Source of the DNA: an uncultured Prevotella sp.
GTDB taxonomy: Bacteria; Bacteroidota; Bacteroidia; Bacteroidales; Bacteroidaceae
Direction of reading: 5' to 3'
DNA: 56,294 nucleotides
Assembly (NCBI GenBank): GCA_900544825.1
Contig: UQWP01000008.1
Span: 1 to 56,294, forward strand
Positions 14,370 to 23,500 of this stretch are shown piece by piece. Position numbers and translations under genes: made by a program. Under the pieces are notes generated by a model. The model did no database searches. It was not told the origin of the DNA and saw nothing but the letters and a program-made list of their open reading frames with translations. How positions within the stretch are numbered: the first letter of the stretch is position 1; every line of letters starts with the position of its first letter.

Positions 14370-15671
14370 ATGAAATATTATTCAACAAATAAGAAAGCAC
14401 CGATCGCCGATTTACATAAGGCGGTAGTTAAAGGTTTGGCAGAAGACCGTGGTCTCTATATGCCAGAAATCATCAAGAAGTTGCCACAGGACTTCTTCGA
14501 CAACATCGAGAAGCTGAGCTTCCAGGAAATTGCTTACCAGGTAGCTGATGCCTTCTTCGGCGAAGATGTAGATGCAGACTCTTTGAAGAAGATTGTATAT
14601 GATACCTTGGCATTCGACTGCCCTGTTGTAGAGGTAGAGCCAAATATCTACTCCCTGGAGTTGTTCCATGGTCCTACTCTCGCCTTCAAGGATGTAGGTG
14701 CCCGTTTCATGGCTCGCCTGCTCCAGTACTTCGTTCGTCAGGAAGGTAAAGAGGAGGTCAACGTACTCGTAGCAACATCGGGTGATACAGGTTCTGCTGT
14801 TGCCAATGGTTTCCTCGGTGTAGAGGGTATACACGTTTACGTGCTCTATCCAAAGGGCAAGGTGAGCAAGATTCAGGAGAGCCAGTTCACGACTCTCGGT
14901 CAGAATATCACAGCCCTCGAGGTGGATGGTGTGTTCGATGACTGCCAGGCTTTGGTTAAGTCTGCGTTCATGGACGAGGAGTTGAACAAGCACATGAAGT
15001 TGACTTCTGCCAACTCTATCAATGTAGCCCGCTTCTTGCCTCAGGCATTCTACTATTTCAATGCCTACGCCCGCATGAAGGAGAAGGGCTTGGCAGACAA
15101 GTTGGTCATCTGTGTTCCTAGCGGTAACTTCGGTAACATCACAGCCGGACTCTTCGGTCATGAGATGGGCTTGCCTATCCACCGCTTCATCGCAGCCAAC
15201 AATGCCAATGACATTTTCTATGAGTATCTTCAGACCGGAAAATATAATCCACAGCCAAGCAAGCAGACCATCGCCAATGCTATGGACGTGGGTGATCCTT
15301 CAAACTTTGCCCGTATCTATGACCTCTACAAGGGCAATCACGATGCCATCGCTGCATACATCAGCGGAGCTACCTACAAGGATGAGCAGATTGCGGACAC
15401 AATGAAGAAGTGCTATAACGAGACTAAATATGTACTTGACCCTCACGGAGCTTGTGGCTATCAGGCATTGAAGGAGCAGTTGAAGCCAGGCGAGGTTGGA
15501 GTATTCTTGGAAACAGCTCACCCAGCCAAGTTCAAGGAGAAGGTGGATAGCATCCTCGGAACCGATATCGAGATTCCAGCCCGTCTTGCAGAATTCATGA
15601 AGGGTGAGAAGAAGAGCATCCAGATGACCAAGGACTTTGCATCATTCAAGAATTATTTGATGAACGAATAA
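14370..15671 (+). CDS. thrC: Threonine synthase, 433 aa
   Basis: This is a PLP enzyme that converts O-phosphohomoserine to threonine. The PLP lysine is Lys107 in FHGPTLAFKDVGARF, and the phosphate-binding loop region ATSGDTGSAV follows at about residues 129-138. The N-terminal YYSTN start and the LAEDRGLYMPE block are typical of the long bacterial ThrC. The gene ends the threonine pathway genes. A gap of 86 bp to the preceding gene contains two copies of AAAGTTCAA but no clear promoter. It is followed after a single base by a dehydrogenase gene. Confidence 0.97.
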   Translation: MKYYSTNKKAPIADLHKAVVKGLAEDRGLYMPEIIKKLPQDFFDNIEKLSFQEIAYQVADAFFGEDVDADSLKKIVYDTLAFDCPVVEVEPNIYSLELFHGPTLAFKDVGARFMARLLQYFVRQEGKEEVNVLVATSGDTGSAVANGFLGVEGIHVYVLYPKGKVSKIQESQFTTLGQNITALEVDGVFDDCQALVKSAFMDEELNKHMKLTSANSINVARFLPQAFYYFNAYARMKEKGLADKLVICVPSGNFGNITAGLFGHEMGLPIHRFIAANNANDIFYEYLQTGKYNPQPSKQTIANAMDVGDPSNFARIYDLYKGNHDAIAAYISGATYKDEQIADTMKKCYNETKYVLDPHGACGYQALKEQLKPGEVGVFLETAHPAKFKEKVDSILGTDIEIPARLAEFMKGEKKSIQMTKDFASFKNYLMNE

Positions 15672-15672
15672 T

Positions 15673-16629
15673 ATGAAAATAGTTATCTTAGACGGCTATG
15701 CAGCTAATCCAGGAGATTTGGACTACCATCTCCTGGAACAGCTTGGCGAGGTTGTGGTTTATCCTCGCACTTCTGATGAAGAAAAGGTGGAACGTGCCAA
15801 GGATGCAGACATCATATTGTTGAATAAGGTACAGATGGATGCAGAAACTTTGGCTCAACTTCCTAACTTGAAGTATATCGGAATCCAGGCAACCGGCTTC
15901 AATGTGGTAGATATCAATGCTGCCAAGAAACAAGGCATCATCGTTACCAACATTCCTGCCTATAGTACGGATAGTGTGGCACAGATGACCTTTGCCCTCA
16001 TCCTCGCTGTTACCAACCGTGTAGAACATTACACGCAGGAGAATAGAAACGAGCGATGGGCTTACAACAAGGATTTCTGTTATTGGGATACCCCTTTAAT
16101 GGAACTTGCAGGCAAAAAGCTTGGCATTATGGGATTGGGTAACATCGGTATGAAGGTTGCAAATATCGCCCGACAATTCGGTATGGACGTTTGCGCCTGC
16201 ACCAGCAAGAATTCCAGCGACCTGCCTGAATGGATTCAGAAGGTCAGCAAGGAAGGATTGCTTGCCACAAGTGATATTCTCTCCCTGCATTGTCCACTCT
16301 CGGATGATACCTACCACCTTATCAATGCAGAAAGCATCGAGAAGATGAAGGATACTGCCATCCTGGTGAATACCGGTCGCGGACCATTGGTAGATGAAGA
16401 AGCAGTTGCAAAGGCTTTGCACGACCAGAAACTCGGCGCTTATTGTGCAGATGTGATGACTCAGGAACCACCTTCTAAAGAGAATCCTCTTTTCAAGGAG
16501 CCTAATGCCTATCTCACTCCACATATTGCCTGGGCTACCTTTGAGGCCCGCAAGCGATTGAATAAGCAGGTAGCTGCTAACGTTAAGGCTTTTCTTGAGG
16601 GGAACCCTATCAATGTGGTGAACCCATAA
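15673..16629 (+). CDS. D-2-hydroxyacid dehydrogenase (glycerate dehydrogenase-like), 318 aa
   Basis: The protein has the NAD-binding motif GLGNIG in the middle, the catalytic Arg in NTGRGPLVDE and the catalytic His in LTPHIAWAT, the usual D-isomer-specific 2-hydroxyacid dehydrogenase layout. Length fits glycerate/hydroxypyruvate reductases. Substrate cannot be assigned from sequence. It is separated from thrC by one base and so is part of the threonine operon, although no threonine-pathway step obviously needs it; a role in serine/glycerate interconversion is a guess. The operon ends at the hairpin starting at 16658. Confidence 0.9.
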   Translation: MKIVILDGYAANPGDLDYHLLEQLGEVVVYPRTSDEEKVERAKDADIILLNKVQMDAETLAQLPNLKYIGIQATGFNVVDINAAKKQGIIVTNIPAYSTDSVAQMTFALILAVTNRVEHYTQENRNERWAYNKDFCYWDTPLMELAGKKLGIMGLGNIGMKVANIARQFGMDVCACTSKNSSDLPEWIQKVSKEGLLATSDILSLHCPLSDDTYHLINAESIEKMKDTAILVNTGRGPLVDEEAVAKALHDQKLGAYCADVMTQEPPSKENPLFKEPNAYLTPHIAWATFEARKRLNKQVAANVKAFLEGNPINVVNP

Positions 16630-16657
16630 AGTGCATATATATTTCAACAAAATAAGT

Positions 16658-16707
16658 AAACCGCTTATTCCCTAGATTTTAGGGGGAATAAGCGGTTTAA
16701 TTTTTTC
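16658..16707. terminator. Terminator at the end of the threonine operon
   Basis: AAACCGCTTATTCCC (16658-16672) pairs with GGGAATAAGCGGTTT (16683-16697), followed by TAATTTTTT. It may also stop minus-strand transcription from the ABC permease side. Confidence 0.85.
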
Positions 16708-16789
16708 CCTTAAGGGAAAATACATTTATCCTTAAGGAAAAATATTTTTTTCTTTAAGGGAAAAAGAATATTCCCTTAAGGATGTCTTT
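16700..16789. repeat. 22-bp array of four CCCTTAAGGG-type palindromes
   Basis: Palindromes with TTAA centres at 16711/12, 16733/34, 16755/56 and 16777/78 are spaced exactly 22 bp apart. Forms are CCCTTAAGGG, TCCTTAAGGA, TCTTTAAGGG and CCCTTAAGGA. They lie between the stops of two convergent operons, so they are not in a promoter. Confidence 0.9.
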
Positions 16790-16850
16790 ACAACTGAACA
16801 ACAATGTATATTTATTTCTTAGATGTAAACTTCAGTCGCTTCTCTGGAGC

Positions 16851-17891
16851 CTATCTTCTTCTTATCAGAATATAGATAATGACGGGAGCGCCAAAAAATG
16901 GAGTAACGGCATTGAGCGGAACGATTCCCCCATCTGGTGGAAGTGAACAGAGAAGATTACACAGAAGGGCAATAGCCGCCCCTATCAACATTGTAACTGG
17001 CAGAAGCTGTCGATGATTTTCTGTACCAACCAGCAGACTTGCTATATGAGGAGTGGCAAGCCCAATGAAGGCAATAGGACCACAAAAAGCTGTTACAACA
17101 GCGGTAAGCACTCCCGTTATCACAAGTAAGGCGATTCGTAGTTTCCTGATAGGAAAGCCAAGATTCTCTGCATATTGCTCACCCAACAGCAGGGCGTTAA
17201 GCGGCTTGATGAGCAAAAGAGAAGCTACCAAACCGAGGATAACCAATGGTACAAACCATCTCACCTCGCTCATTGAAACATTGCCAAAGCTTCCCATTCC
17301 CCATATCATATAGGATTTCACACCTTCTGCCGTACTGAAGAAATTCAATAACGAAATTGCGCTGCTGGCAAGATACCCCACCATCAAACCGATAATCAGA
17401 AGGACTGTATGACTTCTAACAACAGTAGAGAATGCAGTGATGATTCCCATCACCAGCATTGCCCCTGCAAAGGCTGATACCAGAATAGCCAGGAATCCAC
17501 CAATAGCATAACCGCATTCTCCATCCAGAAAACCCAGACAAAAATCATTCAGACTGATATTGCCTCCAAAGGCTAACATAACGATGGCAACTGCCAATCC
17601 TGCTCCACTGCTGATTCCAAAAACATCCGGTCCTGCCAGAGGATTACGGAAAGCAGTCTGGAGCAACAAACCGCTTGTGGCAAGGGCTGCACCAGAAAGC
17701 AAAGCTGTGATGGCTTGCGGAAGACGAGATTCGAGGATGATATAGTCATAAGTATCAGAAACAGCCTGATTCCCCGTCAATATACCGAGCACCTCATTAT
17801 ATGGGATACTGACGCTGCCCCATACCAAATTACCGAAGAACAGCAATACGATGGCAGCTACTAAGACTATAGAGATTATAACCTTGTTCAT
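16851..17891 (-). CDS. FecCD/BtuC-type ABC transporter permease, 346 aa
   Basis: This is a very hydrophobic protein with about ten predicted membrane segments and the family hallmarks LPQAITALLSGAALATSGLLLQTAFRNPLAGPD (near residues 55-90) and GPIAFIGLATPHIA near residue 270. The family imports iron-siderophores, haem or cobalamin. It starts five bases after the binding-protein gene on the same strand, so the two are one transcription unit. No ATP-binding subunit follows; transcription runs into the convergent threonine operon terminator. The ATPase must be encoded elsewhere or be shared. Confidence 0.92.
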   Translation of the reverse strand: MNKVIISIVLVAAIVLLFFGNLVWGSVSIPYNEVLGILTGNQAVSDTYDYIILESRLPQAITALLSGAALATSGLLLQTAFRNPLAGPDVFGISSGAGLAVAIVMLAFGGNISLNDFCLGFLDGECGYAIGGFLAILVSAFAGAMLVMGIITAFSTVVRSHTVLLIIGLMVGYLASSAISLLNFFSTAEGVKSYMIWGMGSFGNVSMSEVRWFVPLVILGLVASLLLIKPLNALLLGEQYAENLGFPIRKLRIALLVITGVLTAVVTAFCGPIAFIGLATPHIASLLVGTENHRQLLPVTMLIGAAIALLCNLLCSLPPDGGIVPLNAVTPFFGAPVIIYILIRRR

Positions 17892-17896
17892 AGTTT

Positions 17897-19105
17897 CTAT
17901 TGTAATTGACGATGATAGAATCTCAATGCTCCTAACGCTCTGATATCCTTTGCATACTTCGTGAACTTAGCATGATCTGTAGGATGCGAAAGGATAATAA
18001 ACTCACGAAGCAGGATTTCAGGATGAAAGCTGGTGAGTTCGAAATAGGGTTCTGTACTGGTATCCACCTGGTAAATCTGCGGATTGGCAAAGCAATGAAG
18101 AGCTTTGTAGCCATCATACTCCTGAAGCAATTGGGCACGTGTTAATGGCGCTCCGCCGAAATACTTAAATGCCCAGACATCTATATCCTTACCTTTCGAA
18201 AGAATCTGCTCCGGACTCATGGCAAGACTTCCACTGTGCGAATCGTCTTCAAAGACATAACGGGCGTTGGCATCCTTTAACAAGATACCTATAGTACTCT
18301 GTCCTCCAGGAACATACCATACGCTTCCCGTTTTTCTTTCGGTCAACACCGACAGACCTTGTGGCAACTTCTTGGCAGCAGTCTTCAGATGCAGATAATC
18401 CTGTTCTATCCGGGTAAAGAGCGAGTCCGCATTCTTATCGAAAAGCATCCCATAGAACTTCATCCATTCTGCTCTACCCAATGGTGAAGTCTCCATATAA
18501 TCGGCAGCTTCAATGACGGGAATATGAAGTTTATCCAGCTTACCATACCCTCCACTGTTTTCGAAAGGAGAAACCAGGAGAGCCTCCGGCTTCAAGGAGA
18601 TGATACGTTCAATATCCGGTTGCATACTGGAACCGCAATCCACCGCACTCTTCTTGATATCTGGAATATTGATGTAATTCATATCACATACGCCACTGAT
18701 GGCATTCTTGCAACCCAGTTCATACATCAACTGACAATGAGGTCCCGTAAAGACCACGCTGCTCGTTACCGGCGTACGAACCGTATCTGTAGCGCATCGG
18801 GCAGCAGAAGCACGTCGCAGGGTAAGTCGTGTTACGGTTTCATTCCCCTCCTTCCCTTTTGGCACCAGAATATAGCGATGCAGAAGAGTTCCCTCTTTCC
18901 AGGGATTGGCAAGAATCACCTCTGTATATTCTTCTCCGTGTTTCACCATTGTGAGATGCTGAGCATACTTCAGCGGAATAGTATCCCCTGCATCCACATC
19001 ATTTCCTGCCTGTGTCTTACCCATCTGGCAAGATACAAAAAGAGAAGCAATTCCCAAGAACAAAACTGCCTTAAATATCCTATGATTGATAAATATCTGT
19101 TTCAT
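17897..19105 (-). CDS. ABC transporter substrate-binding lipoprotein (iron/cobalamin type), 402 aa
   Basis: I start at 19105, where a lipoprotein signal peptide begins (MKQIFINHRIFK, then LFVSC with Cys26); the longer frame upstream would run through the promoter. An N-terminal part of about 95 residues precedes a periplasmic-binding-protein type 2/3 domain with the pattern ISGVCDMNYINIPDI and, further on, ISLKPEALLVSP. The protein would be anchored at the inner membrane face or in the periplasm and deliver ligand to the permease encoded next to it. The ligand (siderophore, haem or cobalamin) cannot be told from sequence. No cobalamin riboswitch fits into the roughly 20-nt leader. Confidence 0.88.
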   Translation of the reverse strand: MKQIFINHRIFKAVLFLGIASLFVSCQMGKTQAGNDVDAGDTIPLKYAQHLTMVKHGEEYTEVILANPWKEGTLLHRYILVPKGKEGNETVTRLTLRRASAARCATDTVRTPVTSSVVFTGPHCQLMYELGCKNAISGVCDMNYINIPDIKKSAVDCGSSMQPDIERIISLKPEALLVSPFENSGGYGKLDKLHIPVIEAADYMETSPLGRAEWMKFYGMLFDKNADSLFTRIEQDYLHLKTAAKKLPQGLSVLTERKTGSVWYVPGGQSTIGILLKDANARYVFEDDSHSGSLAMSPEQILSKGKDIDVWAFKYFGGAPLTRAQLLQEYDGYKALHCFANPQIYQVDTSTEPYFELTSFHPEILLREFIILSHPTDHAKFTKYAKDIRALGALRFYHRQLQ

Positions 19106-19132
19106 CGTTAAACCAATTATATAATTTGTCTG

Positions 19133-19163
19133 CAAAAGTACAAAGAAAAAATAAAGCAGGCAA
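19133..19163 (-). promoter_or_regulatory. Promoter of the binding-protein/permease operon
   Basis: The minus strand has TACTTTTG (19133-19140) with TTG 20 bp upstream (19161-19163). Confidence 0.7.
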
Positions 19164-19172
19164 GTTTTCTTC

Positions 19173-19213
19173 AAAAAAATGCTCCGGGAAAGTCTTGGAA
19201 CCTTTCCCGGAGC
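19173..19213 (-). terminator. Terminator of the TPR gene
   Basis: Arms 19181-19192 (GCTCCGGGAAAG) and 19202-19213 are perfectly complementary; on the minus strand a run of seven T follows. Confidence 0.9.
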
Positions 19214-19247
19214 AATAATCATTATTTCTAAAAGAGTTCAGGCAATA

Positions 19248-20456
19248 TTACTTGCTCTCTGCCTCAGCCTTCTTGGTCTCAGCAGCTGTTGGGCCATAGT
19301 AGCCGTAGTAAGCCTGGTAACGAGTGTAACCCCAGTTAGCCTGAGCCTTCTCTGGGTCGAGCTCCTTAGCCTTGTCGAGAACCTTGATAGCCTCCTGGTA
19401 AACCACCTTGCGACCGTTAGGGTCCTGCAAGTTACCAGCCTTGCTATTGTAGCAAGCACCGAGGTAAACCAAAACTACAACGTTGTCTGGCTTTGCGTCA
19501 AGAGCCTGCTTGAGGCAGTTGATAGCGTTGTCAGCATCATTCTTCTGGATGTACATCATACCCTTGTTAGCAAGAGCAACGAAGTTCTTTGGGTTCTTAG
19601 CGATAGCACCATCCAAAAGCTCCATCTGCTCCTTCTCCATCTTCAAAGAAGAATACATAGAGTTCAAACCGTCGAGGATAACCTCGTTAGTCTGGTCCTT
19701 ATCAAAGAGAGTCTTCAACTTGTTAACGTAAGCCAAAGAATCTTCCTTAGTCTTCAAACCATCCTTCATTACATAGAGCTTGAGGTTGAGAGCATCCTTA
19801 GCCTCCTTCTCGCTTGTCATAGCGATGTCGCAATACTTCTCGCAACGAGCAGCATCCTTAGCCTGATAAGCATAACGAGCAGCGAAGAGAGCTACCTGAC
19901 CGATATAATCCTTCTCAGCATCCTTCTGCTTAGCATCAATGCCAGCGAAGAGAGGATCAGAATCTGTATCGAGGAAAGCACCCCAGTACTTCAAAACCTC
20001 ATCAGCCTTATTGTTCTGAGCTGCAGTCTGACCAGCGTTTACGAGCTGCTGACGTGCACCCCAAACACGTGATGCATTGCCATTGAACTTAGGAGCAACC
20101 TTACCCTTAGCGTTAGGAAGCTGATCGTACTTATAGCACTCAATAGCATTCATCAATGCATTGTAAGCACCCTCATTCATAGCATTCTCATCAACAGGAT
20201 CATTCTTCTTCATGATCTGGTTGGTCTGCTGGATACTCTGCTGGTCGTTGAAAGCCTTCATGCTGAGATCAACAAGCTTGTTGTAAGCCTTTGCCTTCTC
20301 TGCATCGCCAGCCAACTGACCCAAATTCTGCTTAACCAAAGCCTCAGCCTCAGCATAAGTCTTAGCCTTCAGCACAGCCTTGAGGGCATCGCTGTCTCCT
20401 GCGAATGCTGATGTGGTACCTAGTACCATCATAGCAGCAACGATTAACTTTTTCAT
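19248..20456 (-). CDS. Secreted tetratricopeptide-repeat protein, 402 aa
   Basis: The N terminus MKKLIVAAMMVLGTTSAFAG is a clean signal peptide for export to the periplasm. The mature part is helical. TPR units are clearest at about residues 270-370, for example AIAKNPKNFVALANKGMMYIQ and ALDAKPDNVVVLVYLGACY. The C-terminal tail is rich in Lys, Glu and Ala. TPR proteins act as scaffolds, so no reaction is implied. The gene starts 77 bp behind gyrA on the same strand and I see no good TAnnTTTG element in that gap, so it may be read from gyrA. It ends at a strong terminator. Confidence 0.88.
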   Translation of the reverse strand: MKKLIVAAMMVLGTTSAFAGDSDALKAVLKAKTYAEAEALVKQNLGQLAGDAEKAKAYNKLVDLSMKAFNDQQSIQQTNQIMKKNDPVDENAMNEGAYNALMNAIECYKYDQLPNAKGKVAPKFNGNASRVWGARQQLVNAGQTAAQNNKADEVLKYWGAFLDTDSDPLFAGIDAKQKDAEKDYIGQVALFAARYAYQAKDAARCEKYCDIAMTSEKEAKDALNLKLYVMKDGLKTKEDSLAYVNKLKTLFDKDQTNEVILDGLNSMYSSLKMEKEQMELLDGAIAKNPKNFVALANKGMMYIQKNDADNAINCLKQALDAKPDNVVVLVYLGACYNSKAGNLQDPNGRKVVYQEAIKVLDKAKELDPEKAQANWGYTRYQAYYGYYGPTAAETKKAEAESK

Positions 20457-20533
20457 TTTGTTTAAAGTTTAAAAAGTTGAAATTTATAATTCTTTACGCG
20501 TCTTCAATATAATGTGAACGAGCGTTCAGGATG

Positions 20534-23146
20534 TTACTCCTGAACGTTCTCGTCTTCTTTATTCTCTAACTCAGATTCAGCCTCGGCTACTTCTTCGGCA
20601 GTCTTGGCACCCACTGTGTCATTCTCTATCTCCTCGCTCTTCTTGGCCCAGGCAGAACGGCTCTCCTCTTCTACCGAAGCTTCAAGCTCTGAGCTCATCA
20701 CCTTGCATACGCTGGCGATGACATCATTCTTCTTAGCCAGATTGATGAGACGAACACCCTGAGTAGCACGACCCATCACGCGGCAGTCTGCCACTGCGAG
20801 ACGAATCACAATACCACTCTGGTTGATGATCATCAGGTCGTTATCATCGGTTACGTTCTTGATAGCTACCAAGCGACCGGTCTTCTCGGTGATGTTAAGA
20901 GTCTTCACACCCTTACCACCACGGTTGGTTACACGGTAATCAACTACGTCCGAACGCTTACCATAACCCTGCTCACTCACTACCATTACTGTCTCCTTCT
21001 CAGGATCATTGACAACAATCATACCAATCAAGGCATCATCACCCTCATCGAGTCGCATACCACGAACACCGGTAGAAGTACGTCCCATGGTGCGGATCTG
21101 ATTCTCATCGAAGCGGACGGCACGACCATTGCGGTTAGCGAGAATCAACTCATTATGTCCATTTGTCAAGCGAACATCTACTACCTCATCGCCTTCAACG
21201 ATATTGATGGCAATCACACCGTTGGCACGAGGACGAGAGTATGCTTCCAGACAGGTTTTCTTTACAGTACCATTCTTGGTAGCGAAGACTACATAGTGGC
21301 TATTGATGAACTCTGCATCATTCAATCCCTTCAATCGGAGGAATGCATTCACCTGATCATCGCTCTCAATGTTGAGGAGGTTCTGGATTGCACGACCCTT
21401 TGAATTGCGGTCACCCTCTGGAATCTCGTAACACTTCAACCAGTAGCAACGGCCCTTCTTGGTGAAGAACAGCATAGTCTGATGCATGGTTGCAGGATAG
21501 ATATACTCAGTGAAGTCCTTATCACGAGTGCGGGCACCCTTGGCACCAACGCCACCGCGAGCCTGCTCACGGAACTCTGACAATGGAGTACGCTTGATGT
21601 ATCCGAGATGACTGACCGTGATAACCACTGGATCGTTTGGATAGAAGTCCTCTGGATTGAACTCGTGATCGTCTGGCTTGATCATCGTACGGCGTGCATC
21701 GCCATACTTCTCCTTCACCTCATTGAGTTCATCCTTCATCACCTTCTTGCAAAGCTCTGGATCATTCAAGATCTGGTTCAAGTAGTCGATGGTCTTCATC
21801 AACTCATTGAATTCATTATGCAACTGCTCCAGGCGCAAGCCAGTCAACTGGCTGAGACGCATGTCAACGATAGCCTTACTCTGCAGTTCGTCGAGTTCAA
21901 AACGCTTCTCCAAGTTACGCTGAGCATCAGATGGAGTCTTGCTGGCACGGATGATATGAACTACCTCATCAATATTATCGCAGGCGATGATCAATCCCTC
22001 GAGGATATGAGCACGCTCCTGTGCCTTCTTCAATTCAAACTGAGTACGACGGATTGTAACATCATGACGATGATCAACGAAGTACTTCACGCATTCCTTC
22101 AAGCTCAAGAGACGTGGACGACCATTAACAAGAGCGATGCAATTTACTGAGAATGAACTCTGAAGAGCTGTCAACTTGAAGAGTTTGTTCAAGAGAACAT
22201 TAGCATTCGCATCACGCTTTACATCAACCACGATACGCATACCCTGACGGCCAGACTCATCGTTGACATTGGCAATACCATCTACTCTGCCTTCCTTGGC
22301 AAGATCAGCAATAGCCATCACAAGCTGCTCCTTGTTGACACCATAAGGAATCTCTGTGATGACAATCTTATCGTGATTCTCGCCAGTCTCGATTTCAGCA
22401 GTAGCACGAACCACGATTCTACCCTTACCAGTCTCGTAGGCATCCTTCACACCCTGGATACCATAAATAGTAGCACCAGTAGGGAAATCTGGAGCAGGGA
22501 TATACTGCATCAGCCCATCTGTATCGATATCATTATTGTCGATGTAAGCACAGCAGCCATCAATTACCTCACCCAAGTTGTGAGTAGGAATATTGGTAGC
22601 CATACCTACAGCAATACCGTTACCACCATTTACCAGCAGGTTAGGAATCTTGGTAGGCATTACGGAAGGTTCCTGGAGGGTGTCGTCGAAGTTGTTCATC
22701 ATATCAACGGTCTCCTTGTCGAGGTCATCCATGATGTGCTCACCCATCTTAGAGAGTCGGCACTCAGTATAACGCATCGCAGCAGGAGAGTCTCCATCTA
22801 CAGAACCGAAGTTACCCTGTCCATCAATCAGAGTGTAACGCATGTTCCACTCCTGACCCATACGAACCAAGGCACCATACACAGAAGAGTCACCATGTGG
22901 GTGGTACTTACCAAGTACCTCACCAACTACGCGGGCACACTTCTTGTAAGGTTTGTCACTGGTGTTTCCAATGCCCAGCATACCATAGAGAATACGGCGG
23001 TGCACAGGCTTGAAACCATCGCGTACATCAGGGAGGGCACGAGCCACGATCACTGACATCGAATAGTCGATGTAGCTAGACTTCATCTCCTCCTCAATGT
23101 TTATTTTCATGATTCTATCATGATCCATTGTCTGATTTTCGTCCAT
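20534..23146 (-). CDS. gyrA: DNA gyrase subunit A, 870 aa
   Basis: The protein shows the GyrA breakage-reunion domain with catalytic Tyr126 in AAMRYTE and the quinolone-contact segment HPHGDSSVYGAL (84-93). A C-terminal pinwheel region contains the GyrA-box RGGKG. About 45 acidic residues close the protein. Relative to E. coli, Ser83 is kept (Ser87), Ala84 is Ser and Asp87 is Gly91. It introduces negative supercoils together with GyrB, which is not in this window. Transcription probably starts near 23338 from a TACCTTTG element, leaving an unusually long leader of about 190 nt. Confidence 0.98.
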   Translation of the reverse strand: MDENQTMDHDRIMKINIEEEMKSSYIDYSMSVIVARALPDVRDGFKPVHRRILYGMLGIGNTSDKPYKKCARVVGEVLGKYHPHGDSSVYGALVRMGQEWNMRYTLIDGQGNFGSVDGDSPAAMRYTECRLSKMGEHIMDDLDKETVDMMNNFDDTLQEPSVMPTKIPNLLVNGGNGIAVGMATNIPTHNLGEVIDGCCAYIDNNDIDTDGLMQYIPAPDFPTGATIYGIQGVKDAYETGKGRIVVRATAEIETGENHDKIVITEIPYGVNKEQLVMAIADLAKEGRVDGIANVNDESGRQGMRIVVDVKRDANANVLLNKLFKLTALQSSFSVNCIALVNGRPRLLSLKECVKYFVDHRHDVTIRRTQFELKKAQERAHILEGLIIACDNIDEVVHIIRASKTPSDAQRNLEKRFELDELQSKAIVDMRLSQLTGLRLEQLHNEFNELMKTIDYLNQILNDPELCKKVMKDELNEVKEKYGDARRTMIKPDDHEFNPEDFYPNDPVVITVSHLGYIKRTPLSEFREQARGGVGAKGARTRDKDFTEYIYPATMHQTMLFFTKKGRCYWLKCYEIPEGDRNSKGRAIQNLLNIESDDQVNAFLRLKGLNDAEFINSHYVVFATKNGTVKKTCLEAYSRPRANGVIAINIVEGDEVVDVRLTNGHNELILANRNGRAVRFDENQIRTMGRTSTGVRGMRLDEGDDALIGMIVVNDPEKETVMVVSEQGYGKRSDVVDYRVTNRGGKGVKTLNITEKTGRLVAIKNVTDDNDLMIINQSGIVIRLAVADCRVMGRATQGVRLINLAKKNDVIASVCKVMSSELEASVEEESRSAWAKKSEEIENDTVGAKTAEEVAEAESELENKEDENVQE

Positions 23147-23344
23147 ATTTAAATTTTAATTGTTTATACCTTATTATATATATACCTGTTTACCTTCTAT
23201 TTTCAGGCGTTGACAGGTATTTGCCACCATCCAGGAGAGAAGCATCAGCGATAGCTTCCAACCAACCTTGCAAAAATGGCTCGAAATTGCTTTTAAGGGC
23301 ATTTTTTTGCGTTTTAAGCCGTTTTAGCCTCTGCAAAATCACGA
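23147..23344 (-). other. Long gyrA 5' leader
   Basis: Between the gyrA start and the promoter lie about 190 nt. The middle (23215-23280) is clearly more GC-rich than its surroundings and can be read as a short frame on the minus strand, but that frame has no start after the promoter. TACCTGT/ACAGGTA arms at 23183-23189 and 23213-23219 could form a small hairpin. No known riboswitch class is recognised. Confidence 0.4.
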
Positions 23345-23352
23345 CAAAGGTA
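23345..23352 (-). promoter_or_regulatory. Promoter of gyrA
   Basis: The minus strand carries TACCTTTG; no convincing -33 box was found. Confidence 0.5.
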
Positions 23353-23446
23353 CAAAAATAAAATGAAATAAAAGGCACAGAATCGAAAAAAAACGATAAT
23401 TTAGCATTAATTGTGTTTTAAATAAGTAAAAAAGTTGCCTAAACTC

Positions 23447-23477
23447 TTGTTTGTTACCAAAATAATGTGTACTTTTG
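23447..23477 (+). promoter_or_regulatory. Promoter of clpC
   Basis: TTG at 23447-23449 and TACTTTTG at 23470-23477, spacer 20 bp. Leader of about 17 nt. Confidence 0.7.
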
Positions 23478-23500
23478 CATTATAATTTAATGAGTAAGAC

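Noticed and set aside
16700..16789. CRISPR array
   Set aside because: Units are contiguous 22-bp tandem repeats without unique spacers and no cas gene is present.
20514..20557. Hairpin over the gyrA stop as a terminator
   Set aside because: The stem has a bulge and no T run follows on the minus strand, so read-through into the TPR gene remains likely.
23190..23378. 62-residue minus-strand frame before gyrA
   Set aside because: Its start lies upstream of the gyrA promoter and it matches no family; it is treated as leader sequence.
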